A stretch of 28,549 bases of DNA from Oscillospiraceae bacterium (GTDB taxonomy: Bacteria; Bacillota; Clostridia; Oscillospirales; Oscillospiraceae): positions 1-28,549 of the forward strand of contig JAEDDG010000030.1 in NCBI GenBank assembly GCA_016293865.1, read 5' to 3'. Shown piece after piece: positions 1-7,355 of this stretch. The translations under genes and the position numbers were made by a program. How positions within the stretch are numbered: the stretch's first letter is position 1; the number at the start of each line of letters is the position of its first letter. The notes beneath the pieces were generated by a model. It had not been told where the DNA came from. It saw only the letters and a program-made list of their open reading frames with translations, and did not search any database.

Positions 1-1
1 G

Positions 2-568
2 CACTATAAGGGAACATATAATCTGAATCCGGAATCCCTGCCGTGCCGGACGCACCAGCCGGGCGCAGTTCCTTTCAAAGAGGCAAAGGATTCCAAAACG
101 CTGGGGCTCATTGCAAATGCACTTGCACTGGTGCTGCTGATTTTTGCCATGCTGTTCCTGTTTCTGCGCTGCGGCAGCAGGATTTTCACCGGCTTGCTGC
201 CGGGTACGGTACTGTCCCTTCTCTGCATTTTTCCCCATGAGCTTCTGCACGCCGTCTGTTTCCGGGAGGACGTTTACCTTTACACGAACCTGAAACACGG
301 CATGCTGTTTGTCGTGGGACCGGAAACCATGAGCAAGGGCCGGTTTATCTTTTTGTCTCTGCTGCCCAATCTCGTTTTCGGACTGATTCCTTTCGTCCTG
401 ACGCTGATTTTCCCGCGTTTATACACGCTGGGCGTATTCGGCGCTCTGTCCCTCTCCATGGGCGCAGGCGATTATTACAACGTATTCAATGCTGCAACAC
501 AGATGCCGCGCGGCGCAAGAACATATCTGTACCGGTTCAATTCCTACTGGTATATGCCGCAGTCTTAA
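2..568 (+). CDS. DUF3267-family membrane zincin-like protein, 5' end missing
   Basis: The reading frame is open from the window edge, so the true start lies outside; an internal GTG at 131 is probably not the start. The visible 188 residues contain a hydrophobic helix (about bases 104-165), a second segment ending in HELLHA (HELLH codons 236-250), then two further hydrophobic stretches and a short polar tail ending YMPQS. The HExxH motif inside a membrane segment is the hallmark of DUF3267, a putative membrane metallopeptidase family; a metal role for the two His and the Glu is inferred from the motif. Substrate and pathway are unknown. An inverted repeat follows the stop codon and could end the transcript. 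Family assignment is fairly secure, function is not. Confidence 0.75.
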   Translation, partial: HYKGTYNLNPESLPCRTHQPGAVPFKEAKDSKTLGLIANALALVLLIFAMLFLFLRCGSRIFTGLLPGTVLSLLCIFPHELLHAVCFREDVYLYTNLKHGMLFVVGPETMSKGRFIFLSLLPNLVFGLIPFVLTLIFPRLYTLGVFGALSLSMGAGDYYNVFNAATQMPRGARTYLYRFNSYWYMPQS

Positions 569-583
569 CGCGGCTCCTGGCAT

Positions 584-646
584 AAAACTTCATGCGCAGT
601 ATTGCGCACCACGATCATGGGCAAAAGCCAGAGCGCATGAAGTTTT
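584..646. repeat. 14-bp inverted repeat downstream of the DUF3267 gene
   Basis: The arm at 584-597 is perfectly complementary to 633-646, with a 35-base loop. The right arm ends in TTTT and runs into one more T, so the structure could act as a terminator for the upstream gene. The core GCGCA recurs at 594-598, 604-608, 633-637 and 648-652, and TGCGCA-GTAT-TGCGCA (593-608) can form a competing small hairpin. Another small hairpin, GCCCC-GAA-GGGGC, lies near 664-676. I see no convincing gene between 569 and 776. Confidence 0.55.
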
Positions 647-720
647 TGCGCATCGTTTTCGGTTGCCCCGAAGGGGCGAGAAAATGGCGCGTCTTGTTTT
701 ACTATGCTTATACATAGCAA

Positions 721-756
721 AAATGTCCCGATCTCCTGACGGAGATCGGGACATTT
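721..756. terminator. Bidirectional rho-independent terminator
   Basis: A perfect 16-bp stem (721-736 with 741-756) closes on a TGAC loop. The arms begin with AAA and end with TTT. It lies between the DUF3267 gene (plus) and the 3' end of the FAD oxidoreductase gene (minus), so it can serve both convergent transcripts. Confidence 0.85.
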
Positions 757-776
757 GATCTGTGTCTGTATGGAAA

Positions 777-2552
777 TCAGCGGAAATCGTAGGAAAACAC
801 GCGGGTGCTGCCGCTGCCGCCCCAGTTGGACAGCACAGTCAGGCTGATTTTTTCAACCGCGCCTTCCAGCGGGATGTGATAAGCCCGGCGGAGATTGTCA
901 CGGACGGATATGGTCTTTTCCCTGCCGCCGCAGCAGACGATCAGGTCAAAGTCCCGGCAGAGCGTGGCGGGCATCCGCATATCCGGGCTGTCCAGCATGA
1001 CGCATGCGCGGGTATTGTGCCGCCGCTCCGTATCGCCGCCCTCCAGCGTTGTGCGGTCCAGATCGCTGTCGAACACAATATGCAGCGCCCGGGCCTCAGC
1101 CGGCGTCTCCGGCGCATAAGCGAGCGTCTGTCCGTTCTGAACCATGACGCCGCACGTCCCGCCGCCGTAAATCCGGTGCGGACGGTCCTGTCCGTTTTTC
1201 AGCGCATCCGGCACGTCTGTGCAGGCCCGGCAGGCGTCGGACACCTGCCGCGTCAGTCCGGGCAGGAAGCAGTCCGCGTCCATCAGGCGCTCCTGCAGCT
1301 CGCCGATCCGGCTCAGATAGATGTCGTGCGGCACGGCATCCTCCATCCCGGCCAGCATCGCCGCGGCAGTTCCCACTGCCTGCCCCAGAAGGCCGCAGGT
1401 GGCCATAACGCGGGTGCTGCTCAGCGCCATATGGCTGGCGCTGATGTTGCGTCCGGCAAAAAACAGGTTGGAAACATTTTTGGAATACAGCGCCCGGTAC
1501 GGGATCGGGTAGGGCGCCGGCGTTTTGATGTCTGTATTGGGCCGGCCGCGGTGATAAAAGCCGGCGGGATAATGGTCGTCAATGGGCCAGCCGCCGAACG
1601 CCACGGTGTCCGGATAAGCGGCGCCGCCGCTGATGTCCTTCTGCGTGATGACATATTCGCCGGTCATTCTGCGGGACTCGCGCTTGCCGGCCAAAAATCC
1701 CATAAAATCCAGATCCCAGTTGTCCGCCCTGAACTTCCCGGAGTTTTTGATATAGTCCCAGGTTCCGGCCGCCAGTCCCATCAGATCGGCCGTTACTTCC
1801 TCCGTGTCATGGATGGAGTCCCTGTCGCCGCCCAACTCCAGATACCAGAAGTTCTCGTCCGGATTGTAAATATCCGGCTCCCGGTTTTCAAAGTCCCGAT
1901 CGGTCAGTTTTGCAGCCCACTCCGGCGGTGTGTACGGGATCTTCCGCCCGGTCTCCCGGCCGTAGACCAGGCAGCTCATGCCCATGGTCATCCGGTCCGG
2001 CGTCTGAACGTGCGTGTCCTCGCCGTAAACATCGCGGCTTTCGCGGCCCAGCATATATGCAGCGCCGGTCAGCGGCGCCAGAATGCTGTCGCCGGAGCAG
2101 TCGGCATAGTATTTTGCCTCCACATCAATCATCGTCTGGGTGGTCAGCTGCCAGCCGGTAATCCGGGTGATTTTCCGGTCCCGTCCATAGGGGAAGCTGC
2201 CCTCCTCCACCGCCGCATCCATGCACGAGCAGTTCAGAAGCAGCGTGATGTTCTTTTCGCGCCGGACATAGGTGTACAGCAGCAGATCCCAGAGATAATA
2301 ATTCTTCGTCGGGTTTGTGCGGATGCTCTCCAGTGCAATTTCTTCCAGGATGCCGGTTTCCCGATTGTTTTCCCCGTGTGCACCGCAGACCCACATGCGG
2401 ATCTCCGAGGAGGCGTTGCCGCCCAGCACAGGCCGGTCGTGCATCAGTACAACCTGCGCGCCGGTCCGCGCCGCCGCAATGGCCGCACAGACGCCGGAAA
2501 TTCCGCCGCCCACAACACACAGATCCGTCCGGATTGTCTTTCTTCTCAGCAT
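777..2552 (-). CDS. FAD-dependent oxidoreductase
   Basis: This 591-residue protein begins with a Rossmann dinucleotide-binding motif, VVGGGISG at residues 13-20, followed by an acidic-type second strand and the segment RPVLGGNASSE (40-50). Both are typical of the FAD-dependent oxidoreductase family (FAD_oxidored type) found in Bacillota and Bacteroidota, often near carbohydrate-use genes. No signal peptide is visible, so it is probably cytoplasmic. The last 150 or so residues are beta-rich and lack a motif I recognise. The ATG start has a GGAGGG ribosome site a few bases upstream. It follows nrdG by 15 bases and should be co-transcribed. The substrate cannot be read from the sequence. Confidence is high for the flavoprotein class and low for the reaction. 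Confidence 0.85.
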   Translation of the reverse strand: MLRRKTIRTDLCVVGGGISGVCAAIAAARTGAQVVLMHDRPVLGGNASSEIRMWVCGAHGENNRETGILEEIALESIRTNPTKNYYLWDLLLYTYVRREKNITLLLNCSCMDAAVEEGSFPYGRDRKITRITGWQLTTQTMIDVEAKYYADCSGDSILAPLTGAAYMLGRESRDVYGEDTHVQTPDRMTMGMSCLVYGRETGRKIPYTPPEWAAKLTDRDFENREPDIYNPDENFWYLELGGDRDSIHDTEEVTADLMGLAAGTWDYIKNSGKFRADNWDLDFMGFLAGKRESRRMTGEYVITQKDISGGAAYPDTVAFGGWPIDDHYPAGFYHRGRPNTDIKTPAPYPIPYRALYSKNVSNLFFAGRNISASHMALSSTRVMATCGLLGQAVGTAAAMLAGMEDAVPHDIYLSRIGELQERLMDADCFLPGLTRQVSDACRACTDVPDALKNGQDRPHRIYGGGTCGVMVQNGQTLAYAPETPAEARALHIVFDSDLDRTTLEGGDTERRHNTRACVMLDSPDMRMPATLCRDFDLIVCCGGREKTISVRDNLRRAYHIPLEGAVEKISLTVLSNWGGSGSTRVFSYDFR

Positions 2553-2567
2553 AGCTCTCCCTCCGAC

Positions 2568-3065
2568 TCAGTCTTCCATTTCCACGGCCGCGCCGGCGGC
2601 CAGGCTTTTTTTCACATCGATCAGACGCTGATTTGTACTGCCGCGCCACGGCGCCGAAAAACTGCGCAGCGCCAGCAGAAACGGCCCATCCACCAGGACG
2701 TCTGTTTCCTTCAGCAGCGCGGCCGCGGCCGCATCCGTCTTTGCCCGCTCCATCAGTTCCTCAAAGGTCCAGCCGGTATAGGTCCACACGTCATACTGCA
2801 TGGCATGGGCCGCCGCGGCCAGCGCGGCGCAGTCCGCCGCCTGACAAAACGGGTCGCCGCCGGTGAGCGTCAGACCGTCAGTCAGCGGATTGCGGCCGAT
2901 TTCCTCCGCCGCTTCCTGAACCGACATCTCCCTGCCGCCCGCCGTGTCGTGAGTCTCCGGATTGTGGCAGCCCGGGCAGTTGTGCACGCAGCCCTGCGTA
3001 AACACGGCAACGCGCAGCCCCGGTCCGTCCACAATGGATTCCTGAACAATTCCCGCAATTCGCAT
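2568..3065 (-). CDS. nrdG: Anaerobic ribonucleotide reductase activating protein (radical SAM)
   Basis: The 165-residue product has the CX3CX2C cluster of the NrdG family (C26, C30, C33 in the segment TQGCVHNCPGCHNPET), which binds a 4Fe-4S cluster and S-adenosylmethionine. It also has the LTGGDPF motif (67-73). NrdG makes the glycyl radical on class III ribonucleotide reductase NrdD, giving dNTPs without oxygen. The start was set at the ATG preceded by GGAGGAAG rather than an in-frame start 63 bases upstream, and it matches the short family N terminus (MRIAGIVQESIVDGPG). No nrdD lies in the window; its partner here is a FAD oxidoreductase gene. A sigma-A-like promoter sits just upstream. A related activase for another glycyl radical enzyme is less likely, given the short length and single cluster motif. 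Confidence 0.88.
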   Translation of the reverse strand: MRIAGIVQESIVDGPGLRVAVFTQGCVHNCPGCHNPETHDTAGGREMSVQEAAEEIGRNPLTDGLTLTGGDPFCQAADCAALAAAAHAMQYDVWTYTGWTFEELMERAKTDAAAAALLKETDVLVDGPFLLALRSFSAPWRGSTNQRLIDVKKSLAAGAAVEMED

Positions 3066-3099
3066 GGACTTCCTCCGTTCACCCCGATAAGGCAACGCC

Positions 3100-3128
3100 A
3101 GTATACTCTTCCGGGCAGCATTTGGCAA
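3100..3128 (-). promoter_or_regulatory. Sigma-A-type promoter for nrdG and the FAD oxidoreductase
   Basis: On the minus strand TTGCCA (3123-3128) and TATACT (3100-3105) are separated by exactly 17 bases. It lies 35-60 bases upstream of the nrdG start. It is downstream of the permease gene, so the pair has its own promoter. Confidence 0.7.
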
Positions 3129-3169
3129 CCCGCAAAAACATGCGGCGCAGCTTCAGCGCCCCATTGCCC

Positions 3170-4285
3170 TCACAGCAGCCGCAGCAGCAGCGGCGCCGCG
3201 GCCAGAAACACTGCCAGAAGAGTGAAATTCAGCGCGCTGAACACGGCAAGATAGCGCCGGCTGCCGCCCGCATCAGCCGCTGCATAGAATCTGAAGGTGA
3301 TCAGGCTGGCCATGGACGCCACGGGCGTACCCAGTCCGCCGATATTGGTCCCCCACAAAAGCGCCGCCGCATTGTCCGTAAAGGCAGACAGCATGGCCGC
3401 CGCCGGCACATTGCTGATGACCTGGCTGACCAGCGCGCTCACCAGAATCTCCCGGCCGCTCAGCGCACGCTCCGCCGCTGCCCGGACAGCGTCAATGCGG
3501 CTCACGTTTCCGACAAAAACGAAAAAGAACACAAAGGTCAGAAGCAGGGAAAAATCCGCTTCTTTCATCACGGAGCGGTCATAAATGATTTCGGCCGCGC
3601 AGACAACAGGCAAAAGAACGTACCACGCCACAATTTTCAGCACGCACAGCAGACAGACGGCAAAAAGCGTGCAGAATACGGCAAAGCACGCCGGCCGGAT
3701 CCGCGGCAGCGGCGCGCCGGGTCTGACGTCCAGCTGCCCGCGCGGCGCAAACAGGGTCAGTATGCCCGTGACAAGCAGGCATACGCCGCCCAGCGGCAGC
3801 ATGACCGAGAAAAACGCCCGGCCGGTCATGGCATAATGCGCATACAGATACAGGTTCTGCGGGTTTCCCATAGGCGTCATCAGGCTGCCCAGATTTGCCG
3901 CAATGGTTTCCAGCACAAGCGCGTAAATCAGCTGTTTCCGCCGGCCGGCTCCGAACAGGCCGATGGTAAACGGCACAAAGGTCAGCAGCGCCACATCATT
4001 TGTGATCAGCGCGGAAATAAAAAAACACAGCAGCGTCAAAAGCGCAGTCAGAAGCGCCGTGCTGCACGTCAGCCGGGTCAGCGCGCAGGTCAGCGCGTCA
4101 AAAACGCCGCTTTTGCGCAGGCCGGCCACTACTGTCATCAGGCAGTAGAGAATGGCAAGCACCTGCCAGTTGATGCCGTCAAATGAAACGCCGTCCGGCA
4201 GCACCGCAAATACGGACGCCGCCGCCAGCAGGCCCGACGCCGTCAGGACCGGCTCTTTTTTGATGAATCGCAACACTGCGTGCAT
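3170..4285 (-). CDS. SLC13/ArsB-superfamily permease
   Basis: A 371-residue polytopic membrane protein with about ten hydrophobic segments. Two motifs are diagnostic of the ion transporter superfamily (CitMHS, ArsB, SLC13): ITNDVALLTFVPF near residue 95 and MTPMGNPQNLYLY near residue 137. In the second half, SNVPAAAMLSAF and TNIGGLGTPVASMASLITF form the pseudo-symmetric repeat of the same motifs. Proteins of this class move anions such as dicarboxylates or sulfate, or oxyanions, across the cytoplasmic membrane; the substrate cannot be told from sequence. It is shorter than many SLC13 members but both halves of the fold appear present. The ATG follows GGGAG at a suitable distance. It is divergent from the XRE-fusion gene, which may control it (inference). 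Confidence 0.85.
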   Translation of the reverse strand: MHAVLRFIKKEPVLTASGLLAAASVFAVLPDGVSFDGINWQVLAILYCLMTVVAGLRKSGVFDALTCALTRLTCSTALLTALLTLLCFFISALITNDVALLTFVPFTIGLFGAGRRKQLIYALVLETIAANLGSLMTPMGNPQNLYLYAHYAMTGRAFFSVMLPLGGVCLLVTGILTLFAPRGQLDVRPGAPLPRIRPACFAVFCTLFAVCLLCVLKIVAWYVLLPVVCAAEIIYDRSVMKEADFSLLLTFVFFFVFVGNVSRIDAVRAAAERALSGREILVSALVSQVISNVPAAAMLSAFTDNAAALLWGTNIGGLGTPVASMASLITFRFYAAADAGGSRRYLAVFSALNFTLLAVFLAAAPLLLRLL

Positions 4286-4333
4286 GAAAACACTCCCGAA
4301 CAGGTAAAATGACGCGTCTCCACGCCGCGTGGA

Positions 4334-4362
4334 TTGCGCAGGGGCGGGTTATGCGGTACACT
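4334..4362 (+). promoter_or_regulatory. Possible promoter for the XRE-fusion gene
   Basis: TTGCGC (4334-4339) and TACACT (4357-4362) are 17 bases apart, and the latter ends 16 bases before the start codon. Both hexamers deviate from consensus, so this is a modest call; the short leader still fits the ribosome site at 4371-4375. Confidence 0.4.
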
Positions 4363-4378
4363 CAGAACTGAGGTGAAC

Positions 4379-4966
4379 ATGATGGATTATGAACGCATCG
4401 GCAGACTGATCCGGCAGCTGCGGCTGGAAAAAGGTCTGACACAGCGCGCGCTGGCGCAGGCGCTTGGCGTCACGGATAAGGCCGTTTCAAAATGGGAGAC
4501 AGGCGGCGGTCTGCCGGACATCTCCCTGCTCAGCGCGCTGGCAGAGACATTGGGCGCAGACATCGTGCGGCTTCTGGCCGGCGATGCAGGCGCCGGAGAA
4601 CAACCGGGAGGAAATATGAAAAAAGCCAGGTATTATGTATGTCCGGACTGCGGCGGCATCACGCTGTGCACCGGTCCGGCAGACGTCAGCTGCTGCGGCC
4701 GCCGGCTGACTGCACTGATGCCGGTCAAGGCGCCGGAAGAAAAAAAGCTCACGGTGGAGCCTGTGGAGGACGAATGGTTTGTGCACGGCGACCATCCCAT
4801 GACCCGCGAAAACTATGTGTCCTTCATCGCGTTTGCCACCGGCGACAGAGTCGAAGTGATCAGACAGTATCCCCAGTGGGATCTGCAGACGCGCATTCCC
4901 AACCGGGGACACGGAACGCTTATGTGGTATTCCGACGCGGACGGGCTGCTCTATCAGTTCATCTGA
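4379..4966 (+). CDS. XRE regulator fused to a desulfoferrodoxin-like module
   Basis: Residues 6-65 form a typical XRE helix-turn-helix (GLTQRALAQALGVTDKAVSKWE), followed by a Gly/Ala linker. Residues 84-110 match a desulforedoxin-type Fe(Cys)4 site: C88 and C91 (CPDC), then the pair C105-C106 (CCG). Residues 125-195 resemble the superoxide reductase domain (HPMTRENYVSFIA, then TGDRVEVIRQYP). Most ligands of its iron are absent. The EKHVP His is not found, the second HPM-region His is N145, and the terminal CN.HG motif reads SDADG. Only H139 remains. XRE-desulfoferrodoxin fusions occur elsewhere in Bacillota; the missing ligands argue against superoxide reductase activity and for sensing or a structural role (inference). 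The first of two ATGs follows AGGTG; either could be used. The likely target is itself or the divergent permease. Confidence 0.8.
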   Translation: MMDYERIGRLIRQLRLEKGLTQRALAQALGVTDKAVSKWETGGGLPDISLLSALAETLGADIVRLLAGDAGAGEQPGGNMKKARYYVCPDCGGITLCTGPADVSCCGRRLTALMPVKAPEEKKLTVEPVEDEWFVHGDHPMTRENYVSFIAFATGDRVEVIRQYPQWDLQTRIPNRGHGTLMWYSDADGLLYQFI

Positions 4967-4972
4967 GTCAAA

Positions 4973-5488
4973 TCAGTCTTTCAGCAGGCGGATACGCGCC
5001 TTGTAATCCGGCAGCACTGCGGCAATGCAGGCATAAAACGCGGGGCCATGGTTTTTGTGGGCAATGTGCGCCAGCTCATGGACCACCACATAATCCACCG
5101 CCGCCTGCGGATAAAGCATCAGCCGCCAGGAGAAGCACAGGCTGTTTTTCGGGCTGCAGCTGCCGAAGCGGCGGCGGGCGCCGGTGATTCTGACGCCGGT
5201 GGGCGTCAGCCCCATGATCCGGCTGTATTCTTCGACCCGCTGCGGAAGCTCAGCACGGGCTTTCTGAATCAGCGCGGCTTTCTGCGCTTCATCCGGCTCC
5301 GGATGCGCGGCAAGCCGCGCTTTCTGCTGCGCAAGATGCGTCTCCAGCCACTGGCTGTGCCGGGCAACAAACTGATCAATCGCCTGCCGGGGCATCCGCA
5401 GCGGCGCGCGCACCAGAACCCGGCCGTCCGCCGTGATTTCCAGCGCGGCCGTCTGCCGCCTGGAGCGGATCAGCTCATAGGGCTCCAT
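4973..5488 (-). CDS. YgjP-type M48-like metallopeptidase
   Basis: The 171-residue product has the zincin motif HELAH at 137-141 with a third histidine, H147, in HKNHGPAF. Upstream are RRRFGSCSPKNSLCFSWRL (105-123) and the LMLYPQAAVDYVVVHEL segment, the signature of the YgjP/DUF45 family. The N terminus carries the usual strand-rich IRSRRQTAALEI region. Members are predicted zinc peptidases of unknown substrate. The ATG at 5488 overlaps the TGA of the DUF1653 gene (TGATG), so the two are probably translationally coupled; a GTG three bases upstream is an alternative start. Its 3' end meets the convergent XRE-fusion gene with a 6-base gap and no visible terminator. Confidence 0.85.
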   Translation of the reverse strand: MEPYELIRSRRQTAALEITADGRVLVRAPLRMPRQAIDQFVARHSQWLETHLAQQKARLAAHPEPDEAQKAALIQKARAELPQRVEEYSRIMGLTPTGVRITGARRRFGSCSPKNSLCFSWRLMLYPQAAVDYVVVHELAHIAHKNHGPAFYACIAAVLPDYKARIRLLKD

Positions 5489-5709
5489 CACGCATCACCT
5501 TCATACACAAAGCGGGCAACTTCCTTTCCGCCGCACACCGCAGGCGTATGCCACATGGCAGCCGGGCGCACCCAGATCTTATGTTCGCCGTATAACGCCC
5601 GGTAAACCACCATTTCCTCCAGCGTCTCGGAGTGCGTTGCCGTGAACAGAACTTCATACTCCCCGCCTTTAAAGTGACGGTAACGTCCCGGTCTGACAGT
5701 ATCCGGCAT
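5488..5709 (-). CDS. DUF1653-family small protein
   Basis: The 73-residue product contains RPGRYRHFKGGEYEVL near its start and a middle MVVYRALYGEHKIWVRP block, both characteristic of DUF1653, a short family of unknown function. I chose the ATG at 5709 because a GGCGGG ribosome site lies nine bases upstream and the family usually begins right before the PGRYRHFKG motif. An ATG seven codons upstream (5730) has its only purine run directly against the codon. It is coupled to the YgjP-type gene by a one-base overlap. A promoter at 5785-5813 drives the pair. Confidence 0.82.
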   Translation of the reverse strand: MPDTVRPGRYRHFKGGEYEVLFTATHSETLEEMVVYRALYGEHKIWVRPAAMWHTPAVCGGKEVARFVYEGDA

Positions 5710-5784
5710 GGGAAATTTCCCGCCTTTCATCCTTATTTTCAGCCGCTGGGCGCTGCATACAGCGTTTTCCGGCCGTTAAGGGTT

Positions 5785-5813
5785 ATTATAGCAGTTCCCT
5801 CCGCCGTACACAA
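5785..5813 (-). promoter_or_regulatory. Sigma-A-type promoter for DUF1653 and the YgjP-type gene
   Basis: On the minus strand TTGTGT (5808-5813) and a perfect TATAAT (5785-5790) are 17 bases apart. It is back to back with the plus-strand promoter at 5828-5856, with only 14 bases between the two -35 boxes. Confidence 0.7.
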
Positions 5814-5827
5814 CCGGCATTTCGCTG

Positions 5828-5856
5828 TTGAAGGTTGGCGCGCCGGGGTATATAAT
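5828..5856 (+). promoter_or_regulatory. Sigma-A-type promoter for the SDR and phosphodiesterase genes
   Basis: TTGAAG (5828-5833) and TATAAT (5851-5856) are separated by 17 bases. The SDR start codon is 54 bases downstream of the -10 box, after an AGGAGG ribosome site (5899-5904). Confidence 0.75.
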
Positions 5857-5910
5857 GACAGTATCGTGTCAATCGGGCGGATTTATAGCATGTTGTTCAG
5901 GAGGTTGAAA

Positions 5911-6672
5911 ATGAAAATTGCCGTTGTCACCGGAGCCAGCTCCGGCATGGGCCGGGAATTTGCCCTGCAGCTGGACAAAACCAATCATTATGATGAAATC
6001 TGGGTCATTGCCCGGCGTGAGGACCGCCTGCGGCAGCTGAAAACCCGCGCGAAGCTCCGGGCGCTGCCCATGGATCTGAAGGAGCCGACAAGCTATGAAA
6101 CCTACCGCGCGCTGCTGGAGTACGCAAAGCCGGACATCCGCACGCTGGTCAACGCCAGCGGCTACGGAAACTTCGAGCCCTTTGCGGATTCCGCCCTGGA
6201 GGACGTCACGGGCATCATCGACCTGAACTGCAAGGCGCTGGCCGTGATGACCTATCTGTCCCTGCCCCATATGCACCCGGGCGCCGAGATCATCAACATC
6301 GGTTCTCTCTCCTCTTTCCAGCCTGTTCCGTATATGATCAGCTACGCATCCTCCAAGGCCATGGTGCTGTCCTTCACGCGCGGACTGAATGCGGAGCTGA
6401 AGGACCGGGACATCCGGGCCATCGCCGTCTGCCCCGGCTGGGTCGACACTGAATTCATCGGCAAGGCGCAGGCGCACAACAAAACGGCGGTGAATTACTT
6501 CAACAAGATGTTCACCGCAGAAGACGTTGTGAAGAAGGCGCTGAAGGACCTCCGGCGCGGCAAGGACGTCAGCGTTCTCGGCTTCGGCGTCCGGGCACAG
6601 GTGCTGGCCGTCAAGCTGCTTCCCCACCGGCTGGTCATGAAAATCTGGATGAAGCAGCAGGGCCACAAATAG
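5911..6672 (+). CDS. Short-chain dehydrogenase/reductase
   Basis: A 253-residue classical SDR. The cofactor motif TGASSGMG is at residues 7-14, NASG (81-84) stands in for the usual NNAG, the catalytic serine is in IGSLSS near 132, and the YxxxK pair is Y145 and K149 (SYASSKA). The PGWVDTEF segment follows as expected. It should be a cytosolic NAD(P)-dependent oxidoreductase; the basic ARRED after strand 2 suggests NADP(H) preference (inference). The substrate is unknown. The start is fixed by AGGAGG at 5899-5904; the same frame is open for longer upstream but across the promoter. The phosphodiesterase gene follows after 32 bases and is probably co-transcribed. Confidence 0.88.
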   Translation: MKIAVVTGASSGMGREFALQLDKTNHYDEIWVIARREDRLRQLKTRAKLRALPMDLKEPTSYETYRALLEYAKPDIRTLVNASGYGNFEPFADSALEDVTGIIDLNCKALAVMTYLSLPHMHPGAEIINIGSLSSFQPVPYMISYASSKAMVLSFTRGLNAELKDRDIRAIAVCPGWVDTEFIGKAQAHNKTAVNYFNKMFTAEDVVKKALKDLRRGKDVSVLGFGVRAQVLAVKLLPHRLVMKIWMKQQGHK

Positions 6673-6704
6673 ATCAGCTCAAGGAAACGGAGTGAACGTA
6701 TATT

Positions 6705-7256
6705 TTGAAATGGATGATCGCATCGGATATTCACGGTTCCGAGTTTTACTGTGAAAAGCTGCTTGCAGCCTATGACCGGGAACAGGCCGGCCGGCTTCTG
6801 CTTCTGGGCGATATTTTATATCACGGTCCGCGCAACGACCTTCCCCAGGGGTACGCGCCGAAAAAAGTCATCGGCCTTCTGAATGCGCGGAAAAGCGAAA
6901 TTCTCTGCGTGCGCGGCAACTGCGACACGGAAGTGGATCAGATGGTGCTGGAATTTCCCATTCTTGCCGATTATGCCATCATAACCGAGGGCTGCCGGGC
7001 CATTTACGCCACCCACGGCCACAACTACAATGAGGACGCGCTGCCGCCGCTCTGTCCAGGTGACATTCTTCTGCACGGCCACACGCACATCCCCAAATGC
7101 ACGGAGCATCCGGATTACATCTGCATGAATCCCGGCTCCGTTTCCATTCCGAAGGCCGGGAGTTGGCACGGCTATATGACGCTTTCCGACGGCGTCTTCG
7201 TCTGGAAGGATCTGGACGGCGCCGTTATGCAGCGCTTCTGCCTGCCGCAGGGCTGA
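6705..7256 (+). CDS. yfcE: YfcE-type metallophosphoesterase
   Basis: The 183-residue product has the full calcineurin-like metal set of the YfcE/MJ0936 group: SDIHG (7-11), GDILYHGPRN, VRGNCD, THGHNYNE and HGHTHIP, ending with NPGSVSIPK. These enzymes are small cytosolic phosphodiesterases that bind two metal ions, typically manganese; the physiological substrate is not settled. The start is TTG at 6705, with GGAG 12 bases upstream; it gives the expected MKWMIASDIHG N terminus, though an ATG three codons later is possible. It follows the SDR gene closely and is closed by a strong terminator at 7300-7332. Confidence 0.87.
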   Translation: MKWMIASDIHGSEFYCEKLLAAYDREQAGRLLLLGDILYHGPRNDLPQGYAPKKVIGLLNARKSEILCVRGNCDTEVDQMVLEFPILADYAIITEGCRAIYATHGHNYNEDALPPLCPGDILLHGHTHIPKCTEHPDYICMNPGSVSIPKAGSWHGYMTLSDGVFVWKDLDGAVMQRFCLPQG

Positions 7257-7299
7257 TCCGGCCGCCGCGGCCCGCGGACTCTCCGACTGTTCAGACAAA

Positions 7300-7332
7300 A
7301 CCGTCCCCGATGCGCCGTGCATCGGGGACGGT
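7300..7332. terminator. Bidirectional rho-independent terminator
   Basis: A 14-bp perfect GC-rich stem (7300-7313 with 7319-7332) has a GCCGT loop. A T-rich run follows on the plus strand, and TTTTGTCT follows on the minus strand. It separates the convergent yfcE-type and zinc-ribbon genes. Confidence 0.88.
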
Positions 7333-7355
7333 CTGTTATTTTTTCTTTTCAGAAC

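Noticed and set aside
762..3254. An 830-codon open frame on the plus strand
   Set aside because: It lies antisense to the FAD oxidoreductase and nrdG genes, is rich in Arg, Gln, His and Ala with no family motif, and crosses a promoter. It is a by-product of GC-rich codon use in the real genes.
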